From NCBI GenBank assembly GCA_003501665.1, contig DNOQ01000326.1, forward strand, positions 8,536-15,993: a DNA stretch of 7,458 bases, given 5' to 3'. How positions within the stretch are numbered: position 1 is the first letter of the stretch; each line of letters begins with the position of its first letter. The notes below the pieces were generated by a model. It saw nothing but the letters and a program-made list of their open reading frames with translations. It was not told the origin of the DNA and made no database searches. Origin of the DNA: Bacteroidales bacterium (GTDB taxonomy: Bacteria; Bacteroidota; Bacteroidia; Bacteroidales; VadinHA17). Shown here piece after piece: positions 1 to 6,884 of this stretch. The position numbers were made by a program, and so were the translations under genes.

Positions 1-16
1 CTTGTGCCCTTGTACC
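1..16. repeat. Short imperfect tandem repeat in the sdhA-sdhB gap
   Basis: Two adjacent 8-base units, CTTGTGCC and CTTGTACC, differ at one base. They lie just downstream of the sdhA stop codon (on the minus strand they read GGTACAAG GGCACAAG). The window ends here, so it is not clear whether the repeat continues or is a chance doubling. No start codon for the expected sdhB is present in these 25 bases. Confidence 0.3.
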
Positions 17-25
17 TTTCTGCCC

Positions 26-1945
26 CTACTTATAACTCCTCACTTTCATCTCCACCTCTTCAAATTTCAGCTCTTCTTTATGCAGAATATATGGATTCCC
101 TTCACCGGCATATTCCCAGACGGATACATAGGCATATTCATTGTCATTCCGCGAAGCTTCGCCGTCAGGAGTCTGAAATTCCTCCCTGAAATGAGCACCA
201 CACGATTCCTTCCTGTTAAGTGCATCAGTTATGAGTAATTGTGCCAGTTCAAAATAATCGGCGACTCTTCCTGCTTTCTCAAGTTCCTGATTGAGTTCAT
301 TTATGGATCCCGGTACATTGAGATCTCTCCAGAATTCTGCCTGAAGTTCCTTTATCAGTTCAAGAGCTTTGCTGAGGCCCTTTTCATTTCTGGCCATGCC
401 CACATGATCCCACATTATTTTGCCAAGCCGTTTATGAAATGATGAAGCTGTTTGTTTTCCTTTTATGGATATCAGTTTATTAAGTCTTTCAACTGCAGAT
501 TTTTGAGTTTCATCAAATTCCGGCACATCTGTCAGTATTTTAGGAATCCTTATCTGATCAGCAAGGTAATTGCTGATAGTATATGGAAGAATAAAATATC
601 CATCTCCGGCTGCCTGCATCAGAGAGCTGGCTCCAAGGCGGTTCGCACCATGGTCTGAGAAATTTGCTTCGCCAATGGCATAGAGGCCGGGGATTGTTGT
701 CATAAGTTCATAATCAACCCATAGTCCACCCATTGTATAATGGCCTGCCGGGTAAATACGCATAGGTTCATCGTAAGGATCACTGCCGGTTATTGTTTTG
801 TACATCTCGAAAAGATTCCCGTATTTGTTTTCAATGGCTTTTTTCCCCTGATTTTTAATGGCATCTCTGAAATCGAGGTAAACTGCAAGCTTTGTTTCAC
901 CAACACCATAACCGGCATCGCACCTTTCCTTTGCTGCCCTTGAAGCCACATCCCTTGGTACAAGATTACCAAATGCAGGGTATCTTCTTTCGAGGAAATA
1001 ATCTCTTTCCTCTTCAGGGATATCATTTGCGGGACGTTTATCACCGGAGACTTCAGGTACCCATACGCGACCGTCATTGCGGAGTGATTCCGACATTAGA
1101 GTAAGCTTGCTCTGGAATTCATTCAGCTGCGGGACACATGTGGGATGTATCTGTATAAATCCGGGATTGGCAAAAAATGCACCTCTTTTGTGAGCTTTCC
1201 ACGCTGCAGATGCATTCGAACTGACTGCCAGTGTCGACAGATAATAAATTGTACCATAACCACCTGTTGCAAGTACCACGGCATGGGCACCGTGCCTTTC
1301 AATCTCACCCGTTATAAGGTTGCGGGTTATTATACCACGTGCTTTGCCGTTAATAAGAACCAGGTCAAGCATTTCCCTTCTGGGGAACATTTTCACATTA
1401 CCTTTTTTTATCTGCCTGTTAAGTGAGGAATAGCAGCCGAGAAGACATTGCTGGCCGGTCTGGCCTTTTGCATAGAAAGTCCTTGATACCTGAACACCGC
1501 CGAATGACCTTGTGTCGAGCGTTCCTCCATAATCACGGGCAAAAGGAACACCAAGTGCAGCGAAATGATCAATCACCTGGTTACTCACTTCGGCTGCCCT
1601 GTATACATTTGCCTCCCTTGCACGGTAATCACCGCCTTTTATCATATCGTGGAAGAGTCGATAGACAGAATCACCATCATTCGGATAATTTTTTGCAGCA
1701 TTTATTCCTCCCTGAGCGGCAACAGAATGTGCACGTCTGGGAGAATCCTGATAACAAAAATTTTTCACACTGTATCCCAGTTCCCCTAGGGCTGATGCGG
1801 CAGAAGCCCCGGATAACCCTGTCCCCACAACAATGATTTCGAGTTTCTTTTTATTGGCTGGATTAACCAGCTTCGATGAAGCTTTAAACTTTATCCATTT
1901 CTGTGACAATGGTCCGTCAGGTATCTTTGAATTGAGTTTTTCCAT
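26..1945 (-). CDS. sdhA: Succinate dehydrogenase / fumarate reductase flavoprotein subunit (SdhA)
   Basis: This is the FAD-carrying catalytic subunit of complex II. It interconverts succinate and fumarate on the cytoplasmic face of the membrane and passes electrons to the iron-sulfur subunit SdhB. The 639 residues are the normal length for the Bacteroidota/epsilonproteobacterial form. Visible features are the FAD Rossmann loop GTGLSGASAA (41-50), the HSVAAQGGINA segment (73-83) whose His73 is the expected covalent FAD attachment point, and the substrate-site segments QIHPT (265-269), VPRD (329-332), HYTMGG (402-407) and ANRLGASSL (434-442). The C-terminus ends in the RSYK typical of the family, so the gene is complete. 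The start is supported by the conserved opening MEKLNSKIPDGPL. It lies 13 bases downstream of sdhC, in the usual sdhCAB order; sdhB must lie off the left edge. The direction used in vivo (succinate oxidation or fumarate respiration) cannot be read from sequence. Confidence 0.97.
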   Translation of the reverse strand: MEKLNSKIPDGPLSQKWIKFKASSKLVNPANKKKLEIIVVGTGLSGASAASALGELGYSVKNFCYQDSPRRAHSVAAQGGINAAKNYPNDGDSVYRLFHDMIKGGDYRAREANVYRAAEVSNQVIDHFAALGVPFARDYGGTLDTRSFGGVQVSRTFYAKGQTGQQCLLGCYSSLNRQIKKGNVKMFPRREMLDLVLINGKARGIITRNLITGEIERHGAHAVVLATGGYGTIYYLSTLAVSSNASAAWKAHKRGAFFANPGFIQIHPTCVPQLNEFQSKLTLMSESLRNDGRVWVPEVSGDKRPANDIPEEERDYFLERRYPAFGNLVPRDVASRAAKERCDAGYGVGETKLAVYLDFRDAIKNQGKKAIENKYGNLFEMYKTITGSDPYDEPMRIYPAGHYTMGGLWVDYELMTTIPGLYAIGEANFSDHGANRLGASSLMQAAGDGYFILPYTISNYLADQIRIPKILTDVPEFDETQKSAVERLNKLISIKGKQTASSFHKRLGKIMWDHVGMARNEKGLSKALELIKELQAEFWRDLNVPGSINELNQELEKAGRVADYFELAQLLITDALNRKESCGAHFREEFQTPDGEASRNDNEYAYVSVWEYAGEGNPYILHKEELKFEEVEMKVRSYK

Positions 1946-1958
1946 CGTAGTAGTTTTT

Positions 1959-2603
1959 CTATCTGTAAAGCCATAGAGTCAGTGAAATAATTGCAAAACC
2001 TGCCGGGATGCCTATGGAATAGATCCAGGCAAATACTTTTACGACCGGAGTCCATATCCTGTGATTCAGCCCGAGCGTCTGGAAACCTGATGAAAAGGCA
2101 TGGAAAAGATGTAATCCGAGCAGAACAAAACAAACAAGATATATATAATTATAAGCAGGGATTTTGAAAAGATTATGGGCAACCGAGTAAAAATCTTGCG
2201 GATTACCCGGTACAAGTCCAAGCTTTATAAAATAGAAATTAAAAAAATGAAGTACCATAAAGGTGAGTACTGACAAACCCGTCCATATCATGAACTTTGA
2301 AAAAAAGGAGGTCTCGGATTTATTCCCGCCGGCATACCCTACCGGGCGTGCAAGCCAATTCTGAATCTGGAGCCATATTCCGTATGAGAGATGGATCAAA
2401 AGTGCTCCAAACAGAATAGCCTCAATGATTTTGATCAGGGGGAATGAGGCCATGAAATGTGCAGCAGAATTGAACGGTGCAGGATCATTTTTCAGGAGCA
2501 TGAAGTTAATTATCAGATGGACAGGCAGGAACAATAACAAAAACAGCCCTGCAACTGCCATTACAAACTTTTTTGAAACAGATGAAAACAGGATCTTATT
2601 CAT
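1959..2603 (-). CDS. sdhC: Succinate dehydrogenase cytochrome b subunit (SdhC, b558 type)
   Basis: This is the membrane anchor of complex II. It binds two haem b groups and carries out quinone chemistry, and in this phylum it most likely uses menaquinone. The 214 residues contain five hydrophobic segments at roughly 13-37, 57-80, 103-128, 151-173 and 186-212. That is the single-subunit type-B anchor, not the SdhC/SdhD pair of Proteobacteria. Histidines at 29, 71, 119 and 165 (or 168) fall in segments 1 to 4. Their spacing is close to the haem ligands known in Bacillus subtilis SdhC (28, 70, 113, 155), so both haems are probably present. It is first in the operon and is followed 13 bases later by sdhA. 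The start ATG gives the short charged N-terminus MNKILFSSVSKK before the first helix, as expected. Confidence 0.93.
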   Translation of the reverse strand: MNKILFSSVSKKFVMAVAGLFLLLFLPVHLIINFMLLKNDPAPFNSAAHFMASFPLIKIIEAILFGALLIHLSYGIWLQIQNWLARPVGYAGGNKSETSFFSKFMIWTGLSVLTFMVLHFFNFYFIKLGLVPGNPQDFYSVAHNLFKIPAYNYIYLVCFVLLGLHLFHAFSSGFQTLGLNHRIWTPVVKVFAWIYSIGIPAGFAIISLTLWLYR

Positions 2604-2651
2604 TAGTCCAGATATTTATGAATACTTCCATGTGCCGGATCAGGATTTTTA

Positions 2652-2682
2652 TAAAAATATGACTATTTACCAATATTAACAA
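2652..2682 (-). promoter_or_regulatory. Candidate Bacteroidota promoter for sdhCA
   Basis: On the minus strand an ATTG (-33-like) is followed after 20 bases by TATTTTTA, which differs from the consensus -7 element TAnnTTTG only at the last base. Transcription would start near 2645, giving a leader of about 40 bases before the sdhC ATG. The 134-base gap between sdhC and the divergent hydrolase is very AT-rich, so chance matches are likely. On the plus strand the best -7-like match for the hydrolase is TATTTTAG at 2714-2721, but it has no good -33 element. Confidence 0.4.
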
Positions 2683-2737
2683 TACAGAAATATCATACAA
2701 TATCAATAACCGTTATTTTAGCATTAAACATTATGGT

Positions 2738-3538
2738 ATGAAGAAAAAATTTGACTACGGTGAAGGTACAATTACTTATAATGATAAGGGTAAAGGCAGG
2801 GTTATAGTTCTTATACACGGATATCTCGAAACTTCTGAGATATGGAGCAGCTTTGCCCGGAAACTTTCGGAAAAATTCAGGGTTATTTCTGTTGATCTCC
2901 CCGGACATGGCGGGTCCGATATTTACGGAGATATTCATGCTGTTGAATTTATGGCAGCCGTAATCCGGGATCTGATCAGGAACACAGGGACAGAAAAGTT
3001 CTTTCTGACCGGACATTCAATGGGAGGTTATGTAACACTTGCATTTGCAGATCTGTATCCCGGTATGCTTACAGGATACTGTCTATTCCATTCCCATCCT
3101 TTTGCAGATTCAGAGGAAGTCATTAAAAGAAGAAAAATGGAGATAAGGCTGATAAAAGCCGGGAAATGGGATATGTTTTTTTCCGACAGCATCCGGAAGA
3201 TGTTTGCATCACAGAACCTTGAGAAATTTGGTGATCAGCTTATGCGTTCAAAAGAAATTTCTGTTTCAATTCCGAAGCAGGGTATAATTTCTGTTCTGAA
3301 CGGTATGATGGTGAGGCCATCAAGGTTATCTGTATTGGAAGAGGGCCGTATACCATTGCTCTGGATACTGGGAGCAATGGATAATTATATTGATTGTGAA
3401 CAGATACAGGCAAAGGTTAAATTGCCGGAAAATGCAAAAGTCTCTGTTTTACAGAATTCAGGCCATATGGGCTTTGTTGAGGAGGAGGAACGTTCTCTTG
3501 AAGTAATAACAGAGTTTGCAGAGAAGTGCGGAGTTTAA
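2738..3538 (+). CDS. Alpha/beta-fold hydrolase, substrate unknown
   Basis: This is a 266-residue soluble alpha/beta hydrolase, probably cytoplasmic because no signal peptide or membrane segment is seen. The oxyanion-hole motif is LIHG (25-28), followed by DLPGHGGS (53-60) and the nucleophile elbow GHSMGG (92-97) with Ser94 as nucleophile. The acid is probably Asp215 in LGAMDNYI, and the general base is His243 in SGHMGF. All three catalytic residues are therefore present. Residues about 120-190 are the variable cap region, basic and helical, which determines substrate; it gives no specific assignment. Esterase, lipase-like or MenH-like activity are all possible. It is transcribed alone, divergent from sdhC, and its TAA overlaps the hflX stop on the other strand. 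The start is the first in-frame ATG, and the N-terminal strand leading to LIHG has normal length. Confidence 0.9.
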   Translation: MKKKFDYGEGTITYNDKGKGRVIVLIHGYLETSEIWSSFARKLSEKFRVISVDLPGHGGSDIYGDIHAVEFMAAVIRDLIRNTGTEKFFLTGHSMGGYVTLAFADLYPGMLTGYCLFHSHPFADSEEVIKRRKMEIRLIKAGKWDMFFSDSIRKMFASQNLEKFGDQLMRSKEISVSIPKQGIISVLNGMMVRPSRLSVLEEGRIPLLWILGAMDNYIDCEQIQAKVKLPENAKVSVLQNSGHMGFVEEEERSLEVITEFAEKCGV

Positions 3539-4731
3539 ATGTCTTCAAACAGAAAGTCATTATACGGATAACGTGTAATATGTATCTTTTTTACTTCATC
3601 ATAGAGGATTTTCTTAAGTTCTTCAACATTCTCCCTGGTTTTCGCAGAAATGAAAACGGTCGGGTGATTCATATCATTTGCCATCCATGTTTTTTTCAGA
3701 TCTGAAAGAGAATGATTCTCCTTTGTGAAGGGGGTAAGATCATCATCTTCTTTCGTGATATATGAGAAATTATCAATCTTATTGAAGATAACAACTGATT
3801 CTTTTGCGCCAGAGCCCAGTTCGCGGAGTGTTTCATTTACAATATTTATCTGATCCTCAAATCCCGGATGTGATATATCAACAACATGTAAAAGAAGATC
3901 TGATTCACGAACCTCATCCAGAGTCGACTTGAATGATTTAATGAGATCATGGGGTAATTTGCGTATAAATCCTACAGTGTCCGAAAGAAGGAAGGGAAGA
4001 TTGCCAATTATAACTTTCCGTACTGTTGTGTCGAGAGTTGCAAAAAGTTTGTTTTCGGCGAACACCTCCGATTTACTGAGGAGGTTCATTATTGTGGATT
4101 TTCCCACGTTGGTATAACCGACCAGTGAAACCCTGACCAGTTTGCCGCGGTTTTTGCGCTGGGTTGACATCTGGATATCGATCTTTTTAAGCTGTTCCTT
4201 CAGCGAAGAGATCTTATTCCTGATTATTCTGCGGTCTGTTTCTATTTCTGTTTCTCCCGGACCTCTTAATCCGATACCTCCTCTCTGTCTCTCAAGGTGT
4301 GTCCACATCCTTCTTAGCCGGGGTAACAGATACTGGTATTGTGCAAGCTCAACCTGTGTCCTTGCATGTGATGTACGGGCACGCCTTGCAAAAATATCGA
4401 GGATCAGATTTGTCCGGTCTATAACCCGGCATTTAAGTGCATTTTCAATATTTCTGAGCTGAACAGGAGTAAGTTCATCATCGAAAATAGCCAGATCAAT
4501 ATTATTATCAGCAACATAACGGGCTATTTCGACTGTTTTTCCCGATCCGACGAAAGTTGCAGGATTCGGAATATCAAGTTTTTGTATGAATCTCTTTACC
4601 GGAAAAGCTCCGGCAGTTTCGGCGAGGAAAGAAAGCTCATCAATAAATTCTTCTGTTTCATGATCATCCTGGCGGGGATAATTAATTCCGACCAGGATTG
4701 TTCTTTCTGCCGGCCTGCCTTTCTCTGTCAT
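3535..4731 (-). CDS. hflX: Ribosome-associated GTPase HflX
   Basis: HflX is a TRAFAC-class GTPase that binds the 50S subunit and, in studied bacteria, splits stalled or hibernating ribosomes under stress. The 398 residues show the full architecture. The N-terminal HflX domain (about 10-115) includes FVGSGKTVEI and AIFDDELTPVQLRN. The glycine-rich GGIGLRGPGETEIETDRR segment (151-168) leads into a helical linker. The G domain has G1 GYTNVGKST (205-213), G2 TLDTT (232-236), G3 DTVG (251-254), G4 NKID (317-320) and G5 SAK (362-364), all intact. An acidic insertion of about 30 residues lies between G4 and G5 (KEDDDLTPF...). I recall this as usual in Bacteroidota HflX. The start ATG lies 3 bases after the stop of the upstream lipoprotein gene, so the two are very probably cotranscribed and may be translationally coupled. 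The stop overlaps the hydrolase stop by 4 bases. Confidence 0.96.
   Translation of the reverse strand: MTEKGRPAERTILVGINYPRQDDHETEEFIDELSFLAETAGAFPVKRFIQKLDIPNPATFVGSGKTVEIARYVADNNIDLAIFDDELTPVQLRNIENALKCRVIDRTNLILDIFARRARTSHARTQVELAQYQYLLPRLRRMWTHLERQRGGIGLRGPGETEIETDRRIIRNKISSLKEQLKKIDIQMSTQRKNRGKLVRVSLVGYTNVGKSTIMNLLSKSEVFAENKLFATLDTTVRKVIIGNLPFLLSDTVGFIRKLPHDLIKSFKSTLDEVRESDLLLHVVDISHPGFEDQINIVNETLRELGSGAKESVVIFNKIDNFSYITKEDDDLTPFTKENHSLSDLKKTWMANDMNHPTVFISAKTRENVEELKKILYDEVKKIHITRYPYNDFLFEDI
3559..3592 (+). terminator. Possible weak terminator for the hydrolase, inside the hflX 3' end
   Basis: ATTATACG and CGTGTAAT form an 8-pair stem (one G-U pair) around the 5-base loop GATAA at 3567-3571. 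The run CTTTTTT follows at 3586-3592. It sits about 20 bases past the hydrolase stop and is oriented correctly for that transcript, but only two of the pairs are G-C. The sequence is also constrained as hflX coding DNA on the other strand, so it may be coincidental. Confidence 0.25.
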
Positions 4732-4734
4732 TAC

Positions 4735-5907
4735 CTAAATGATCAATCTCCTGTTGGTCTGGATTGATCCCCTGATTGCCCTCTTGAGAGATTCTGAACA
4801 GCGCAGTATCATTTCAATGTCGGACGGGAATGGAACGATCTGACTCTTTGTTCGTGCAAGCTGTGACGCATTCAGCGCCCCCAAATCTCCGAGAGCTCTT
4901 GCGGAAATATTTTCAAATGTCGATTGGGCACCAACGGGATCTTTTTTTAATAATTTATTCGGATTAATCTGGATTGTTTCAATATCTCCGTCAATCTGGC
5001 ACGACTTTGTCTGAAGTGTCGAAATGAGAGCACACTGAAGTGTTTTATATTTTTTGATTTTGATATCATTTCCAAGGCTGTCTCTCATAACATTACCTCT
5101 CTGGTCGAGCTGATAATTAAATCCATCCTCAACATCTCTCTTTATCACCGAATCGAGCTGTGATGTCTGATCAGGACTAACAAGTATATTTCTGACATTT
5201 ACATTGATGAAATAATCATACCGGGTATCCTTATCGAGATTAATCGTATGAAATTCAACCCATTCACTGTTAAGGGCCTGGAGGTCGACACTAATGAGAT
5301 CCTCTTCAAAGTCCTGAGGAAATTTGATCATTGTATTATTCTGAAGAGAGACAAACACCCTGCTCATGCCAAGATATCTTGCTTCCTGGATCTTATTGTC
5401 GATACCTTCATAATCCCCCACATATTCTTTAGCTCTGACAAATTCGGCAAATGCCTGTCTGTATGAATCTTTCATGCCGTTTTTCATCAACTCGATGCCG
5501 TGGGCGTAGTAAAAATCGGCTGATTTCTTTTTGGCGGAGATCATTTCCTGCATATAATCGACATAGGGAAATTCAATGGTTCTGGCTCCTGATCTTAGCG
5601 GAAGCACTGTCCTTACGAGTGACTGCCTGTCACTCATTCTTTTATATGTCTGATATATTTCATCGTAATTTTGTGGTCTCCCTTCTATTTTAAGGAAACG
5701 TATTCTTTCGAGATCCTGCTCATTGGCAATCGAATACGATCGTTCGAGAGTTGCGATCTGTTTTGAATCACCGGGATCTTTCCGCAGTTGTTTAACAGCT
5801 GCTGCAATGGCAGCATCATAATTACCTCTTTCGAGTTGTTTTTTTGAAGATCCGCATCCGGACATTAAGACCGATAATGCAAAAATTAATGGCAGATATT
5901 TTTTCAT
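4735..5907 (-). CDS. Uncharacterised lipoprotein with N-terminal TPR-like helices
   Basis: I do not recognise a named family. The 390-residue product starts with a lipoprotein signal peptide: MKKYLPLIFALSVLMSGC with the lipidated Cys at 18, preceded by M-S-G. Lipidation would tether it in the cell envelope. The residues after Cys (GSSKKQ) lack the acidic surface-export signal described in some Bacteroidota, which weakly favours a periplasm-facing location. Residues about 23-62 (KQLERGNYDAAIAAAVKQLR...) and about 130-180 (YYAHGIELMKNG...AFAEFVRAKEYVGDY) look like tetratricopeptide helices. The later part (about 183-320) alternates polar and hydrophobic residues as beta strands do, and contains YDYFINVNVRNILV. 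The remainder (about 330-390) is helical and basic. It is the first gene of a probable two-gene unit with hflX (3-base gap) and has a strong Bacteroidota promoter directly upstream. A link to HflX function is inference only. Confidence 0.82.
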   Translation of the reverse strand: MKKYLPLIFALSVLMSGCGSSKKQLERGNYDAAIAAAVKQLRKDPGDSKQIATLERSYSIANEQDLERIRFLKIEGRPQNYDEIYQTYKRMSDRQSLVRTVLPLRSGARTIEFPYVDYMQEMISAKKKSADFYYAHGIELMKNGMKDSYRQAFAEFVRAKEYVGDYEGIDNKIQEARYLGMSRVFVSLQNNTMIKFPQDFEEDLISVDLQALNSEWVEFHTINLDKDTRYDYFINVNVRNILVSPDQTSQLDSVIKRDVEDGFNYQLDQRGNVMRDSLGNDIKIKKYKTLQCALISTLQTKSCQIDGDIETIQINPNKLLKKDPVGAQSTFENISARALGDLGALNASQLARTKSQIVPFPSDIEMILRCSESLKRAIRGSIQTNRRLII

Positions 5908-5917
5908 ATTTCATTGA

Positions 5918-5934
5918 CTTTGACGAAGTCAAAG
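5918..5934. promoter_or_regulatory. Perfect inverted repeat over the -7 element and start site (possible operator)
   Basis: CTTTGAC (5918-5924) and GTCAAAG (5928-5934) are perfect inverted arms around GAA. The right arm contains most of the -7 element of the lipoprotein promoter, and the left arm covers the predicted transcription start. A dimeric repressor bound here would block the promoter. As RNA, only part of the stem would be transcribed, so a DNA-level role is more likely than a hairpin. No regulator gene in the window points to it. Confidence 0.4.
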
Positions 5935-5960
5935 ATATAAAAAGACATTTAAATGGCAAA
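5930..5960 (-). promoter_or_regulatory. Bacteroidota promoter for the lipoprotein-hflX unit
   Basis: On the minus strand TTTG (5960-5957) is followed after exactly 19 bases by TATCTTTG (5937-5930), a full match to the -33/-7 pattern TTTG-N19-TAnnTTTG of the Bacteroidota primary sigma factor. Transcription should begin near 5924, leaving a leader of about 17 bases before the ATG at 5907. The spacer holds the 10-base palindrome CATTTAAATG (5946-5955). Confidence 0.75.
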
Positions 5961-5985
5961 TAGAAATAATTAACATGGGAAGAGA

Positions 5986-6780
5986 TCAGATCACAAAGCT
6001 GAGCCAGAGTGAATATCTTACACGTACCGGTTGTCCTCTCTGTAATCCCGGGCTCCATTTTGGCGAAGCTTCGATTGCTTTTACAGCTTCATTATCGATA
6101 AGCGGGTCAACACCTTTGACAACGGTAACATTACTTACGGCACCATCGGCTTCGACTATGAAAGTAAGAAATATTCTTCCCTGTATTCTTTTATCGAGTG
6201 CTTCCTGGGGGTAGTTGGTTCTTCGCTGGACCCATTCACGGAAACGGTTTATATCTCCGCCCCTGAAAGAGGGCATGATTTCAACGAGAAAGAATGGTTC
6301 ATCAGAGTACAGGCTTCCTGATCCGTCGCCGTAAAAGATCTCATCGCCGTAACCGAATCCTTCATATTCAACTGTTTCATCTCCTGAGCGGGCTATTATT
6401 TCGTCTGTTGATAACTGTAACTGTTCAATTGGAATTATGGAATCAATCACTTCCGGGACAAGATATTTGACTATTTCCTGTGCTGCTTTTGTTTCGCGGG
6501 AGGGAGGAGGAGGTGGTGGAATATAAATCTGATCAGGCGGAGGGGCAAGATTTTCCATCTGAACATTCACATATCTGACACCGCCGGTAAGGATAGTGTC
6601 GTTTGAAGGTCTGGATAAAAAAGGGATTAAAACCAGTAATAAACCCGCCAGGACAGATATTATCACTCCGGTAAGCAGAGCAGAGAAATAACCTTTGCGG
6701 AGTTTATATGCACCGTATTCCCTGTTTCTGGAAGCGAAGATTATATCATCAAAATCGGGTATATTATAGAATAAAGCCAT
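5986..6780 (-). CDS. TonB-family energy-transducing protein
   Basis: This is an inner-membrane-anchored periplasmic protein that passes proton-motive force from ExbB/ExbD to TonB-dependent outer-membrane receptors such as SusC-like transporters. Numbered from the start chosen here (264 residues), residues 1-30 form the Bacteroidota-type cytoplasmic N-terminus (FDDIIFASRNREYGAYKLRKGY). About 33-56 is the single membrane helix. It is followed by a proline-rich periplasmic linker with APPPD and six consecutive prolines at about 88-93, an acidic Gly/Tyr-rich stretch (about 132-160), and the TonB C-terminal domain (about 168-264: MPSFRGG, YPQEA, IQGRIFLTFIVEADGAVS, VDPLIDNEAV, SPKWSPG, VRVRYSLWLSF). 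The frame is open back to a GTG at 6819, but that extension lies inside the promoter at 6801-6831. ATG 6780 is therefore the start. No exbB/exbD or receptor gene is nearby, so the specific partner is unknown. Confidence 0.92.
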   Translation of the reverse strand: MALFYNIPDFDDIIFASRNREYGAYKLRKGYFSALLTGVIISVLAGLLLVLIPFLSRPSNDTILTGGVRYVNVQMENLAPPPDQIYIPPPPPPSRETKAAQEIVKYLVPEVIDSIIPIEQLQLSTDEIIARSGDETVEYEGFGYGDEIFYGDGSGSLYSDEPFFLVEIMPSFRGGDINRFREWVQRRTNYPQEALDKRIQGRIFLTFIVEADGAVSNVTVVKGVDPLIDNEAVKAIEASPKWSPGLQRGQPVRVRYSLWLSFVI

Positions 6781-6800
6781 TCCGGATTTAAAATGTGGTG

Positions 6801-6831
6801 CAAAAGTACAAAATAGCACGATATCGTCAAA
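6801..6831 (-). promoter_or_regulatory. Bacteroidota promoter for the tonB-family gene
   Basis: On the minus strand TTTG (6831-6828), 19 bases, then TACTTTTG (6808-6801) fully match the -33/-7 consensus, with the same spacing as the lipoprotein promoter. The predicted transcription start is near 6795, about 15 bases before the ATG at 6780. The spacer contains the perfect 10-base palindrome ACGATATCGT (6818-6827), immediately beside the -33 element, a possible operator. Confidence 0.75.
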
Positions 6832-6884
6832 GCAAGGAGAAAGCCAGAAAAATAAGTTTTCAAACGAACAGGCATCACATACAA

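Noticed and set aside
790..1077. A 95-residue minus-strand frame within sdhA
   Set aside because: It lies on the same strand but in another frame inside the conserved catalytic region of sdhA. No recognisable motif or start context supports it.
1423..1836. A 137-residue plus-strand open frame opposite sdhA
   Set aside because: It is antisense to strongly conserved sdhA coding sequence. Its translation is rich in His, Arg and Pro with no domain, membrane segment or ribosome-binding site, as expected for a shadow frame.
2604..2737. A possible small RNA or riboswitch in the sdhC-hydrolase gap
   Set aside because: The region is AT-rich without a stable stem or a known conserved core. Its length is explained by two divergent promoters and leaders.
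2693..3016. A 107-residue minus-strand frame opposite the hydrolase start
   Set aside because: It covers the HG motif region of a clear alpha/beta hydrolase on the other strand and has a low-complexity translation. The intact catalytic triad favours the plus-strand gene.
4142..4462. A 106-residue plus-strand frame opposite hflX
   Set aside because: It is antisense to the conserved glycine-rich linker of HflX. Its hydrophobic, Cys- and Arg-rich translation is a by-product of the codons on the other strand.
5822..6058. A minus-strand frame spanning the lipoprotein-tonB gap
   Set aside because: It would overlap the 3' end of the tonB-family gene, the lipoprotein promoter and the lipoprotein signal peptide in a different frame. 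The translation resembles no protein.
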